A stretch of DNA of 64,000 bases. It comes from Acidaminobacter sp. (GTDB taxonomy: Bacteria > Bacillota > Clostridia > Peptostreptococcales > Acidaminobacteraceae). A program made the translations under genes and the position numbers. Shown here one piece after another: positions 48,811 to 57,308 of the stretch (position 1 is the stretch's first letter; each line of letters starts with the position of its first letter). The notes beneath the pieces were generated by a model. It saw only the letters and a list, made by a program, of their open reading frames with translations, was not told where the DNA came from and searched no databases. The DNA is taken from positions 20,740 to 84,739 of the forward strand of contig NZ_JAOTSB010000012.1 in assembly GCF_030247605.1 (NCBI RefSeq), given 5' to 3'.

Positions 48811-50418
48811 ATGTCTGATATGATTTCATCATTACAAGAAAACGTTCGCAAGCGTAGAACCTTCGCGATTATCTCCCATCCGGATGCGGGAAAAACAACT
48901 TTGACAGAGAAACTGCTTCTGTACGGAGGCGCCATCCGCGAAGCCGGTTCGGTCAAATCCAGACGGGCTGCCAAGCATGCGGTTTCCGACTGGATGGAAA
49001 TCGAAAAACAGCGTGGTATTTCGGTCACGTCCAGCGTTCTCCAGTTTGAATATGACGGCTACTGTGTGAACATCCTGGACACACCGGGTCACCAGGACTT
49101 CAGTGAGGACACCTACCGCACCCTGATGGCAGCGGACAGCGCTGTCATGGTTGTCGACTCAAACAAGGGTGTTGAGGCTCAAACGAAAAAACTCTTTAAA
49201 GTTTGTAATATGCGTGGCATTCCTATCTTTACCTTCATCAATAAACTCGACCGTGAAGGCCGGGATCCCTTTGAGCTCCTGGAAGACATTGAGAAGAATC
49301 TAGGGATTCGCTCGGTGCCTATCAACTGGCCAATTGGCTCAGGCAAAGAGTTTAAGGGTGTCTACAATAGGCAGACCCAGACTATTGAGCTTTTTGGAGA
49401 CAGCAGCCACGGCCAATCTAAAGGACAGTCCATCACGGGAAACCTTGAGGATCCTCAGATCATTTCACTGCTCGGGAATGTTCTCCATAAAAAACTGATA
49501 GAAGATCTTGAACTCCTGGATATAGCCGGAGATGAATATGACCTTGATAAGATCCTTAGCGGCAAGCTGACGCCAGTGTTCTTTGGCTCCGCCCTCACTA
49601 ACTTTGGCGTCCGTCCGTTCCTGGAAACCTACCTTGAGGTATCCCCTCCGCCAGCCGCGCGTTCCAGCAATCTGGGGCCAATCGATCCAGTGAGTGACAA
49701 TTTCAGCGGGTTCATTTTCAAAATCCAGGCGAATATGAATCCCAACCATCGGGATAGAATAGCTTTTCTGCGTATTTGCTCCGGAAAATTTGAAAAAGGC
49801 ATGGCCGTGAACCACGTCCAAAAGAATAAGAAGGTGACCTTGTCTCAGCCTCAGCAATTTTTGGCCCAGGACCGCGTCATTGTCGAAGACGCCTATCCGG
49901 GAGATATCATAGGCATCCACGACCCAGGCATATTTAATATTGGGGACACACTTTGCCAGGATAAGTCTCTTCTGAAATATGACGGAATCCCCATGTTCGC
50001 GCCGGAACACTTTGCCAAGATTTACACCAAAAATGCCCTCAAGCGAAAGCAGTTTGTCAAAGGAATCTCACAGCTCTCTGAAGAAGGCTCTATTCAGGTC
50101 TTCCGCAGGCCAAATGTAGGTGTTGAAGAGCTGATTATTGGGGTTGTCGGCGTGCTTCAGTTTGAAGTACTCGAGTACCGCCTGCTCAACGAATATGGTG
50201 TCGAGGTACAGCGCCAGCCACTGCCATACCGCTATATCCGCTGGATCAAGACTGATGGTCCTTTCGACAAAAAATCCTTTTCGCTCCCTATGGACACTTT
50301 GATTGTTGAGGATGAATATGAACACCCTGTTATTCTGATGCAAAATGAATGGACCATTCAACAGGTTCTGGACAGGAATAAGAATGTTCGTTTGGAAGAA
50401 ATTGCGTTGAGAGGCTAA
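48811..50418 (+). CDS. prfC: Peptide chain release factor 3 (RF3)
   Basis: A 535-residue translational GTPase that removes RF1/RF2 from the ribosome after termination. G1 is SHPDAGKTTLTE, G2 lies in RGISVTSS, G3 is DTPGHQDF and G4 is NKLDREGRD. Domains II and III follow (RICSGKFEKGMAVNH and the VVGVLQFEVLEYRL region typical of RF3). The length is normal. AAAGGAAG precedes ATG 48811. It has its own promoter. A baeRF-family gene lies downstream beyond a 570-bp repeat locus. Confidence 0.96.
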   Translation: MSDMISSLQENVRKRRTFAIISHPDAGKTTLTEKLLLYGGAIREAGSVKSRRAAKHAVSDWMEIEKQRGISVTSSVLQFEYDGYCVNILDTPGHQDFSEDTYRTLMAADSAVMVVDSNKGVEAQTKKLFKVCNMRGIPIFTFINKLDREGRDPFELLEDIEKNLGIRSVPINWPIGSGKEFKGVYNRQTQTIELFGDSSHGQSKGQSITGNLEDPQIISLLGNVLHKKLIEDLELLDIAGDEYDLDKILSGKLTPVFFGSALTNFGVRPFLETYLEVSPPPAARSSNLGPIDPVSDNFSGFIFKIQANMNPNHRDRIAFLRICSGKFEKGMAVNHVQKNKKVTLSQPQQFLAQDRVIVEDAYPGDIIGIHDPGIFNIGDTLCQDKSLLKYDGIPMFAPEHFAKIYTKNALKRKQFVKGISQLSEEGSIQVFRRPNVGVEELIIGVVGVLQFEVLEYRLLNEYGVEVQRQPLPYRYIRWIKTDGPFDKKSFSLPMDTLIVEDEYEHPVILMQNEWTIQQVLDRNKNVRLEEIALRG

Positions 50419-50429
50419 CAGACGTGCAC

Positions 50430-50490
50430 AAATAGAAATGATATCGCAAATAGAGAGCTTGCTCTCTGATTTGCGGTATCATTTCTATTT
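50430..50490. repeat. Large near-perfect hairpin (29-bp arms)
   Basis: The arm at 50430-50458 pairs with 50461-50490 with a single unpaired base, one G-U pair and a 2-nt loop; the inner part is GAGAGC-TT-GCTCTC. It starts 12 nt after the prfC stop and lacks a T tract. A partial copy (GATACCGCAAAAGAGAGCTT) recurs near 50732-50751. Confidence 0.85.
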
Positions 50491-50498
50491 GTATAGGG

Positions 50499-50847
50499 CG
50501 CAGCCCACGACCCCGAGCCCGGCGAAGCCAGGCTAGGGGTGCACGTCGGTTAGCGAGGTGTAACTTACACCCTTGCGCAGCCCGCGACCCCAAGCTCGGC
50601 GCAGCCAGGCTAGGGGTGCACGTCGGTGAGTGAGGTGTAACTTACACCCTTGCGCAGCCCGCGACCCCAAGCTCGGCGCAGCCAGGCTTGGGGTGCACGT
50701 CGGTGAGTGAGGTGTAACTTGAGCTAAAGGGATACCGCAAAAGAGAGCTTGAGGGCGAAGCCCGATAACCAAAGTTCGGCGAAGCCATACTTTGGGGGCA
50801 CGTCTGCTGGTGAGATGTAACTTACTACCTAGCGCAGCCCACACCTC
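50499..50847. repeat. 77-bp GC-rich tandem repeat, three close copies and one diverged
   Basis: Copies start at 50499, 50576 and 50653 (exact 77-bp period); a diverged copy occupies about 50753-50830, with a fragment after it. Each unit contains a hairpin (CCCCAAGC/GCTTGGGG around TCGGCGCAGCCAG), the palindrome GGTGTAA-C-TTACACC in most copies, and GTGCAC. No gene is supported in 50419-50988; minus-strand reading frames through the repeats give repetitive peptides and look accidental. Confidence 0.9.
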
Positions 50848-50988
50848 CACTGTTATGTCACCGCATTTCCTGGGTATCTATATAATGCGGAAACTTTGCA
50901 TCCCGCAGGGCAGCCACGCCTTGGAATGACATAATCCGAAACCGTCATCCACCCTGGTCTAGCCTGATTCAGGACAAAGGAGAGTTAC

Positions 50989-52134
50989 ATGGATACGTTT
51001 AGAAAGCAAGATCTTGAACGTTTGCTCCTCGTCGAAGCAGAAGGCTGCGTAACTATTTATCTGCCGACTTTTAAAGCCGGTCCGGAAGTTCAGCAAGCCC
51101 CTATTATGTTAAAAAATCTCACCAGGGAAGCCGAGGAACGGCTGGTACAGCTCGGGCGACGCAGACCGGAGGTATTAGAAACACTGAAGCCTATTGAAAG
51201 ATTGATCCATGACACCGAGTTCTGGAAGCATCAGAACGAAGGGCTCGCAGTGTTCCTGACCCCGGATACGTTTGAAACCTTTAGATTGCCCGTTCATTTC
51301 GAGCCATCCGTCAGCATAGATCTCAAGTTGAATGTCAGACCGCTGCTCACACATTTGCATGGTGACGGCAACTTTTACATTCTGGCTGTCAGTTTAAATG
51401 ATGCAAGATTTTTCAAAGCCGGCAAATTTGAAATTGAAGAGCTGGCAGTAGAAAACCTGCCTCTCAATAAAGATCATGCACTCGGACTTGACAAATCTCA
51501 GTCCATTTCCCTGAAGAATGGCGCCGGTGCCGCCTTAGGCGTTCCATCTCACGGCTCCCTCGAACTCAGTGATATTGAAAAGACCGAGATTCGACAGTAC
51601 TTCAGAAAAATTGATCACGCCCTCATGGAGCTTCTGAAATCCGGAAAAGAACCATTGGTAGTCGCAAGCGTGGAAACCCTGTTTCCTCTTTATAAAGAGG
51701 TCAATACTTATCCTCACCTGATGGATGAATGCCTCAAAGGAAGTCCTGAGACACTTTCTCCTGCCCAGCTCCACACCAAAGCTTGGCCTATGGTCAAAGA
51801 TCACTTTGCAGCGCCTCTTAAGCGCGCGAGAGAAAAATTTACCATGCTTCATGGCCAGGAGAGCCCGCTCGCGTCTGCTAAGTTGGAGGACATCTTTTTC
51901 GCAGCCCATCAAAACCGAGTCGAAGCTCTTATGATGGCGAAAAATGCCGGTCAATGGGGTACTTTCGACCTCGAACAGCAATCCCTGGACGCTGCTGAAG
52001 TTCCAGAAGTGACCCACAGAGATCTGCTGAGTGCCTTGACCGCCCCTGCTCTGCTTTCAGGCGCAGCTGTCTATATGCTGGATCTGGAAGATATGCCTGA
52101 GGGCGAACCATTGGCAGCGTTATTCAGGTATTGA
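50989..52134 (+). CDS. baeRF-family (archaeo-eukaryotic release-factor-like) protein
   Basis: A 381-residue protein that resembles the bacterial archaeo-eukaryotic release factor (baeRF) group, relatives of eRF1/Dom34/L7Ae-type factors thought to act on ribosomes. The N-terminal part begins QDLERLLLVEAEGCVTIYLPT. The middle contains FYILAVSLNDARFFKAG, and LVVASVETLFPLYKEV is characteristic. The C-terminus (WGTFDLEQQ, then AVYMLDLEDMPEGEPLAALFRY in two parts AVYMLDLEDMPEG and EPLAALFRY) matches the family's L7Ae-like end. AAAGGAGAG precedes ATG 50989. The neighbour upstream is RF3, which fits a translation-termination or rescue role. The exact baeRF subfamily is uncertain. Confidence 0.8.
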   Translation: MDTFRKQDLERLLLVEAEGCVTIYLPTFKAGPEVQQAPIMLKNLTREAEERLVQLGRRRPEVLETLKPIERLIHDTEFWKHQNEGLAVFLTPDTFETFRLPVHFEPSVSIDLKLNVRPLLTHLHGDGNFYILAVSLNDARFFKAGKFEIEELAVENLPLNKDHALGLDKSQSISLKNGAGAALGVPSHGSLELSDIEKTEIRQYFRKIDHALMELLKSGKEPLVVASVETLFPLYKEVNTYPHLMDECLKGSPETLSPAQLHTKAWPMVKDHFAAPLKRAREKFTMLHGQESPLASAKLEDIFFAAHQNRVEALMMAKNAGQWGTFDLEQQSLDAAEVPEVTHRDLLSALTAPALLSGAAVYMLDLEDMPEGEPLAALFRY

Positions 52135-52150
52135 TCAGAGATTTAAATCT

Positions 52151-52192
52151 GGAAAGCGGAGTTGACAGGCGTTAGCCTCTGACACTGCCTTC
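52151..52192. repeat. GTGTC-family element with nested AGGCGTTAGCCT loop
   Basis: GGAAAGCGGAGTTGAC and CTGACACTGCCTTCC flank AGGCGTTAGCCT; an imperfect member of the nested-loop subfamily, just after the baeRF gene. Confidence 0.6.
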
Positions 52193-52197
52193 CACTT

Positions 52198-52236
52198 AAA
52201 AGAGATGACCTCGGCCCCCCGAGGTCATCTCTTTTT
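52198..52236. terminator. Bidirectional terminator after the baeRF gene
   Basis: AAAAGAGATGACCTCGG-CCCC-CCGAGGTCATCTCTTTT with T/A tracts on both sides; it serves the convergent baeRF and GerMN genes. Confidence 0.93.
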
Positions 52237-52263
52237 TACCATCTTGCATCCCTACTTCTTACT

Positions 52264-53475
52264 TTACTCCAAAGGCTTATCCAACAAAATGTTCCCAAGC
52301 GTCGCGCCCTTCTGACCTTCCACAAGAATCTGAACTTTCTCAATACTTGGAAATTCCTGCAGCGTCTTAAGGATCGATGTCAGCGTCATAATTTCTCCGG
52401 CGCTGCCGCCCGAATGATTATCTACAAATTCCTTGGAGAAATCTACTGTACAGATCCCATTGGCAATAGAAATGGCGAGGAGTCTTGTCCCCTCAGGAAT
52501 TGTCGCTCTTAGATTTTCGCTCTGAGGTCCCCAGATAAGGCCTATAACTGCAGCTCTGGCAACGGCGCCGTCAGAAACCAGCATGGTTCGGATTTCAGGG
52601 AGGACACCATCAGCCTGAGGCGTGGCGAAATAAAGTGTCACCGGTACCTGAGTCAGCTTACCGCCCATGTACAAACTGTAAGAGACCGTAAAACTGGAAT
52701 CTGAGAGCTGCAGAAGCTTTTCAAAGGACAGAAGTCCGGCGCCTTCACGAATCACCCGGACTTCGTAATAAGGTGAGCCAACCTCTTGATGGCGTACCGT
52801 GAACTGCTTTTTGCCATCCACAATTTCAACCTTCTGAATGATCGCATCAATCTTAGCTGTGAGGCCACTCTGATCCATAAGGGTCTCAGTCCAGGTTGTC
52901 CCCGCGACCAATGGGGTTTCGATCAGCGTCAGCCGGTCAAATTTTGAATCCAGCATCATGGGTGCCGTCTTTTCCTGAATGAGCGCATTGCCCTGGAGAA
53001 TGTAGTTTAAAGAGACCCCGCGCCCCAAATTACCCTCGCCATCCGAGCTGTCCGATACCTCGCCGGAGATCACATAGGTCCTTCGGTTCGACGCATCTTC
53101 AATCCGATCCAGAGTCACAGTATGGCCATATTCAGCAAAGCCGTTGTAAATCCAGGTATGTCCAATCTCAGAGGGAAGCAGTGCCGCAAGCGCGTCACGC
53201 TCATAAATGAGATCGTTGATCCCCGCGGTACTGGTATAGGCATTCCAGCGTACATCCTTGCCCAGCAGCTCTGCAACCTCGCGCATTGGCACATAGGTGC
53301 GGTTGTTATAGAGAAAATTGTCCATGGTGACAGGGTCCCCGTTGACTTCAACGCGAATCAGATTGCGGTAGACGCGGACCATCTCGCTGGTATCCTCGCC
53401 AACGGAGAGCATAGATCCTGCCGCAAAGGCTGCCGCCAATAGAAAGATGACCATAAAAAGCCAAACTTTTCTCAT
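52264..53475 (-). CDS. Secreted protein with copper-amine-oxidase-N-like and GerMN domains
   Basis: A 403-residue exported protein. A signal peptide (residues 1-25, RKVWLFMVIFLLAAAFAAG) is followed by a short Cu_amine_oxidN1-type domain (about 35-85, IRVEVNGDPVTM, NNRTYVPMREVAELLG), a middle region of unknown fold and a C-terminal GerMN domain (about 285-395, VTLYFATPQADGVLPEI, LLAISIANGICTVDFSKEF, VEKVQILVEG-like). GerMN domains occur in spore germination and sporulation proteins. ATG 53475 has GGAGGTGA upstream; the frame open to 53535 includes that site and is not used. Most likely it acts at the cell surface or in the spore envelope. Confidence 0.85.
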   Translation of the reverse strand: MRKVWLFMVIFLLAAAFAAGSMLSVGEDTSEMVRVYRNLIRVEVNGDPVTMDNFLYNNRTYVPMREVAELLGKDVRWNAYTSTAGINDLIYERDALAALLPSEIGHTWIYNGFAEYGHTVTLDRIEDASNRRTYVISGEVSDSSDGEGNLGRGVSLNYILQGNALIQEKTAPMMLDSKFDRLTLIETPLVAGTTWTETLMDQSGLTAKIDAIIQKVEIVDGKKQFTVRHQEVGSPYYEVRVIREGAGLLSFEKLLQLSDSSFTVSYSLYMGGKLTQVPVTLYFATPQADGVLPEIRTMLVSDGAVARAAVIGLIWGPQSENLRATIPEGTRLLAISIANGICTVDFSKEFVDNHSGGSAGEIMTLTSILKTLQEFPSIEKVQILVEGQKGATLGNILLDKPLE

Positions 53476-53567
53476 CAAGTTCACCTCCAACAGGTGAAAA
53501 AAATGATGCGTTTGAATCAAGCGTAGTTCATTCAAACAGTGAGCTCACGAAAAATGATTTTAGTGCC

Positions 53568-55016
53568 TTAATTTACAAACTCCAGTATGGCTTGAATCAC
53601 CTCCACGGACACGTGACCAGCCGTATTGTATTCCTCAGGCGTACTAAGAGCACCCACTACGGGGCTGCCAGATCCCGTCATCATGAGGTGGTTGAGTTCA
53701 GGAAAAGTTTCCAGTTTGACGCCGTTCCTCCCGGAAAGCGCCGCCTCCCAGAGACCAAAGTCTGCCATGGTCACCTGGTAATCACGCTCCCCTTGCAGGA
53801 TGAGCATCTTCAGGTTGAGCGTCTTCGCCACTTCAGCCGGCTGGTAGCCCTGAAGGTCCAGCCAGTAGGCTGCCGGAACCCCAAGAAGTTGATCCAGTGG
53901 TGTTTTCGGATCCAGCTTTGGATCCTGAATACGAACGACATGTTCTTTGACTTCCTCGAGATTTGCAGTTTCATATTCTGTCACATCCCCATCAATGCCG
54001 GCAAGATAAGTCATCTGCTCCAGCATCAGTTCCTCCAGAGGCCTTGCTGCCCCCGCCATGATAATCAGCCCGGCGAGTCCATTCGCTTGTGCGCCAATCC
54101 TGGGTGCCAGCATTCCGCCGAGGCTGTGGCCCAGCACATACACCCGCGACGCGTCGACCTCAGGCATGGCCATAGCCAGCTCTACTGCCAGAAGCGCATC
54201 CTCGATCGTCTCCTCCTGAACCGTCAGCTCAGGCACTTCCGCCATCAGCTTCTGTCCGTGCACCAGCGTCCGTTTGTCGTATCTGAGCACAGCGACACCC
54301 TCCGAGGCCAGCCCCAGAGCCAAATCTTTAAAAGGCTTGTTTGGGCCGATGGTCTCATCACGATCATTCGGTCCCGATCCATGAACGAGGACCACCAACG
54401 GCCATTCTTGGCCGCTCCCTTGTTCCCCAGCAGGCAGCGTCAATGTCCCCGGGAGCGCCCAGGCCCCCTCGCCAATCACGACCTCGCGCTCTTGAATCCT
54501 TTCCAAATCAGCGTAATTGGGGGCTGAATAAGGCGGTGTCTCCACTGCGGTATCTTCGGCAGGCTGGAAGAAGAGACCTGCAATTCTATGGTCGCCATTG
54601 AATACCATTCGAATGTTCAAGGGTGACTTTTCAAATTTCACGGTGGCAATAATCACTTCATAGCCTTCTGAAGTTTCCTGCTTTCTGCTTATTTCATTCT
54701 GATAAGGGCCAACCTGGGAGAGGAGCTGCTCCCATAGGTCTCCAAGCTTGTCGGTTGGTATGGCTTTCAACATTTCAGCATCAAAGTAACCTGATGCTGC
54801 TTCAAAATCCTCCGCCACCAGCGCCGCAATAAAATCTGTTGCCAAGTCATTGATCTCCCCTTCTAAAGGTGCCAGAACCGCTGGTTCCTCAGGTTTTGAG
54901 CAGCCTGTCATGGCCATCACGCCGGAAACAAACAACACCATGATGAGCCATCCCAATCGCTTAATTTGAGCACCGCTTTTTAATGAATTTTCAGTACCAT
55001 TTTTCAATGTAACCAC
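53568..55016 (-). CDS. Lipoprotein alpha/beta hydrolase with DUF3887-like N-domain
   Basis: A 482-residue predicted lipoprotein. The signal has the lipobox MAMTGC (Cys near residue 39). Residues 50-150 resemble DUF3887 (NDLATDFIAALVAEDFEAASGYF), and the rest is an alpha/beta hydrolase of the YqkD/DAP2 kind. The oxyanion region is VHGSGPNDRDE, the nucleophile GHSLGG, the acid LQGERDYQV and the base ELNHLMM. A serine esterase or peptidase at the outer face of the membrane is likely. The start is GTG 55016 with AGGAAGG close by, or TTG three codons later. It lies upstream of the GerMN gene on the same strand with 92 nt between. Confidence 0.9.
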   Translation of the reverse strand: MVTLKNGTENSLKSGAQIKRLGWLIMVLFVSGVMAMTGCSKPEEPAVLAPLEGEINDLATDFIAALVAEDFEAASGYFDAEMLKAIPTDKLGDLWEQLLSQVGPYQNEISRKQETSEGYEVIIATVKFEKSPLNIRMVFNGDHRIAGLFFQPAEDTAVETPPYSAPNYADLERIQEREVVIGEGAWALPGTLTLPAGEQGSGQEWPLVVLVHGSGPNDRDETIGPNKPFKDLALGLASEGVAVLRYDKRTLVHGQKLMAEVPELTVQEETIEDALLAVELAMAMPEVDASRVYVLGHSLGGMLAPRIGAQANGLAGLIIMAGAARPLEELMLEQMTYLAGIDGDVTEYETANLEEVKEHVVRIQDPKLDPKTPLDQLLGVPAAYWLDLQGYQPAEVAKTLNLKMLILQGERDYQVTMADFGLWEAALSGRNGVKLETFPELNHLMMTGSGSPVVGALSTPEEYNTAGHVSVEVIQAILEFVN

Positions 55017-55271
55017 GACCTTCCTGTTTGCTGTTGAACCTGCTAAGTATTTAACTTATACCTGTTTTTTCAGCAATTAACCGTTTGGCGAAGGAAAAGT
55101 AGAAGAGCAGCACTGATCAGCGGAAGAGAGTGACTTCGTCTTTTATCTGTTGATCCCGCTTCCAATTCATATTACCGTCTTTCCTCTTTCCTCTTTCCTC
55201 TATTTCAAAACAACAAAAAGCCACCTCGGGAATAAACAACCCAAAGCGGCTTCAGAGTATCCTCACTCTTG
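55017..55271. other. Intergenic region upstream of the lipoprotein hydrolase
   Basis: No gene is supported here. A pyrimidine-rich stretch (three copies of CTTTCCT near 55174-55200) and the terminator at 55218-55252 are the only clear features. Confidence 0.6.
55210..55252 (-). terminator. Terminator after the UGA-containing micro-ORF
   Basis: On the minus strand AAGCCGCTTTGGG and CCCGAGGTGGCTT form a 13-bp stem (three G-U pairs) followed by TTTTGTTGTTTTG. Confidence 0.75.
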
Positions 55272-55382
55272 TTAAAAAAATCTGGTAATAGCCATATTGA
55301 TAAAGTAAGCTGCAAACAGCAGCAACATGGTCCTCGTTCAGACCGGAATTTTTTTAAACCAGGGACGCTTCAACTCTTGCAT
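55272..55382 (-). CDS. Membrane micro-ORF with in-frame UGA (36 residues if read through)
   Basis: A short reading frame on the minus strand with the strong ribosome binding site AAAGGAG nine bases before ATG 55382. It reads MQELKRPWFKKIPV, then UGA (55340-55338), then TRTMLLLFAAYFINMAITRFF and a TAA stop (the second part is 21 residues: TRT plus an 18-residue hydrophobic helix starting at an in-frame ATG 55328). A basic-aromatic head followed by a membrane helix is typical of single-pass small proteins. A GCTGC-TGTTT-GCAGC hairpin starts 14 nt after the UGA. It lies 39 nt after a GNAT gene and is followed by a terminator. It may be a small selenoprotein, a gene with a Trp-to-stop change, or two coupled peptides. 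Confidence 0.4.
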
Positions 55383-55421
55383 TATTTCAACTCCTTTAAG
55401 TCAATAAAGTCACAATGAATG

Positions 55422-55925
55422 TTATCTTAATCTCATTACATAGGTTGGCTCTTCCTGTTGCAGATCTTCATGCCACTTCATGCCTTCATATTGAAAGCCA
55501 AGCTTCTCTAGAACTTTTCCTGAAACGACATTTCGGGGATCGGTTGAGGCTACAATCCGTTCTATAGATTGTACCCCCCGTGCATAAGAAATGCAAGCCT
55601 TTGCCGCTTCTGTGGCATAACCTTTGCCCCAGTACGCTTTGGCGAAATGGTAAATCAGTTCTGCTTCCTCCTCAGTCTCCCCGGGATTGAAACCGCAAGC
55701 ACCTATCATGTGCTTATATTTTTTTTCGAAGACACCATAGACCGAAAGCCCGCGACGCTGCTGCAGCTCAGCGTAATAGCCAATCGCTCTGAGCTCACGC
55801 TCACGAGTTCCCGGTCCTCCGCAAAACCCCATGACCTCCTCATCCCCCCAGAAGGTCATGATGTCCTCAAGGTTTGATGGTTCAAGCAATCGCAGTCCAA
55901 GACGTTCGGTTTCAAACAGAAACAT
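55422..55925 (-). CDS. GNAT acetyltransferase (RimJ/RimL-like)
   Basis: A 167-residue GNAT N-acetyltransferase. The N-terminal TERLGLRLLEPSNLEDIM is of the RimL type, and the acetyl-CoA loop appears as KAYWGKGYATEAAKA. The ending (IVASTDPRNVVSGKVLEKLGF) is also typical. ATG 55925 is eight bases from AGGGG; an ATG two codons earlier is possible. Acetylation of a ribosomal protein or of a small amine is likely; the substrate is unknown. The UGA-containing micro-ORF follows closely. Confidence 0.88.
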   Translation of the reverse strand: MFLFETERLGLRLLEPSNLEDIMTFWGDEEVMGFCGGPGTRERELRAIGYYAELQQRRGLSVYGVFEKKYKHMIGACGFNPGETEEEAELIYHFAKAYWGKGYATEAAKACISYARGVQSIERIVASTDPRNVVSGKVLEKLGFQYEGMKWHEDLQQEEPTYVMRLR

Positions 55926-56091
55926 GATCATTGCCCCTTTGGCATAATATTTTATCTTGAATGTCCTTCAAATTAAAATTCCGGAGATTCAGCCTTGTAT
56001 TTGGGTAATTACAGACAAAGCACTGCGTGACACTATTTCAATTATAGACCCAGCCAACAGACGTTTCAACCCAACCGGAGGAGATTGCCGT

Positions 56092-57282
56092 ATGTCAGAA
56101 CACTACCACTTTGACCAGATCTTAAATCGATCTAATACAGACTCGCTTAAATGGGACTGGATGAACAAATTTCTCCCCAAAGCCCCAAAAGATGCCTTGC
56201 CACTATGGGTGGCAGATATGGATTTTCCCGTAGCCGAACCAATCCTTCAGTCACTGAGGACTTGCCTTGACCGAAACATCTTTGGTTATAGCTATTACAG
56301 ATCTGAAGCCTATCTTGACGCTGTCACAGGATGGTTTAAAAGAAAATTCGACTGGGTTATAGACCCTCAGTCCATCTATTATAGCCCAGGTGTCGTTCCG
56401 GCTATTGGGATGCTCATCCGGCTTCTGACAGCGCCTGACGACGCGATAATCATTCAGCGCCCGGTATATTATCCATTTACTGATAAAATAATCAACAATG
56501 GCCGTCAAGTGGTCAACAATCCGCTTAAAATCCAAAACGGTCGTTACGAAATGGACTTCGAAAATCTCGAAGCACATCTCAAAAACCCCGAAATCAAGGG
56601 CTTAATCTTATGCAGTCCCCATAATCCAGTCGGACGTGTATGGACACCTGATGAGCTTGAACATGTTGTCGAGTTGTGTAAAACCTATGACAAATGGATC
56701 ATTTCAGATGAAATTCACGGAGATCTCACCCGTAAATCTGTCACCCATTACCCACTGGAAGTCCTATGTCCTGATTACAAGCATAAAATCATCACCTGTA
56801 CAGCACCTTCCAAAACTTTTAACCTGGCAGGACTACACCTCTCCAATATCATAATAAATGATCCTGATCTGCGCACGCGCTGGACTGAAGAAATTGACGG
56901 ACGTCTCTCAGTGGGTATGGCAAGCCCATTTGCTATAGTTGCAGCCATATCTGCCTATAACGAGGGCGATTTCTGGCTAGAACAACTCAAAGACTATCTG
57001 GATGGCAACATCCGTTTCGTAAGCGAATTCTTCAGTACACACCTTCCAAAAGCGATCGTCTATGAAACTGAAGGCACCTACTTGGTTTGGGTTGATTTGA
57101 GCCATTACGAGTCGGATCCTGTCAAGCTCGAGAGTTTGATGCTGCAAAAAGCGAAAGTCGCTTTGGATGAAGGTTATTTCTTTGGACCGGAAGGCAATGG
57201 GTTTGAACGCCTCAATGTAGCTTGCCCACGAGAGACGCTGGAGAAAGCACTAAACAGCATGAAAACCGCCATTCTTAGATAA
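56092..57282 (+). CDS. MalY/PatB-type PLP cystathionine beta-lyase / aminotransferase
   Basis: A 396-residue pyridoxal-phosphate enzyme of the fold-type I MalY/PatB group, which cleaves C-S bonds of cystathionine or cysteine. PLPLWVADMDFPVAEPI near the N-terminus is a family signature. The cofactor site shows SPHNPVGRVW, ISDEIHGDL and the Schiff-base Lys in CTAPSKTFNLAG. ATG 56092 has GGAGGAGA upstream; the longer frame from 55957 has no ribosome binding site. It stands alone, divergent from the GNAT gene, and is followed by a hairpin with a T run. Confidence 0.92.
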   Translation: MSEHYHFDQILNRSNTDSLKWDWMNKFLPKAPKDALPLWVADMDFPVAEPILQSLRTCLDRNIFGYSYYRSEAYLDAVTGWFKRKFDWVIDPQSIYYSPGVVPAIGMLIRLLTAPDDAIIIQRPVYYPFTDKIINNGRQVVNNPLKIQNGRYEMDFENLEAHLKNPEIKGLILCSPHNPVGRVWTPDELEHVVELCKTYDKWIISDEIHGDLTRKSVTHYPLEVLCPDYKHKIITCTAPSKTFNLAGLHLSNIIINDPDLRTRWTEEIDGRLSVGMASPFAIVAAISAYNEGDFWLEQLKDYLDGNIRFVSEFFSTHLPKAIVYETEGTYLVWVDLSHYESDPVKLESLMLQKAKVALDEGYFFGPEGNGFERLNVACPRETLEKALNSMKTAILR

Positions 57283-57308
57283 TTTAAAATCAATGCAAAA
57301 ACAAAATA

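Noticed and set aside
50330..50850. Minus-strand frames with repeated GCKLHLTNRRAP-type peptides
   Set aside because: They are translations of the 77-bp tandem repeat; units change frame-relevant bases without coding constraint, while hairpin pairing is kept.
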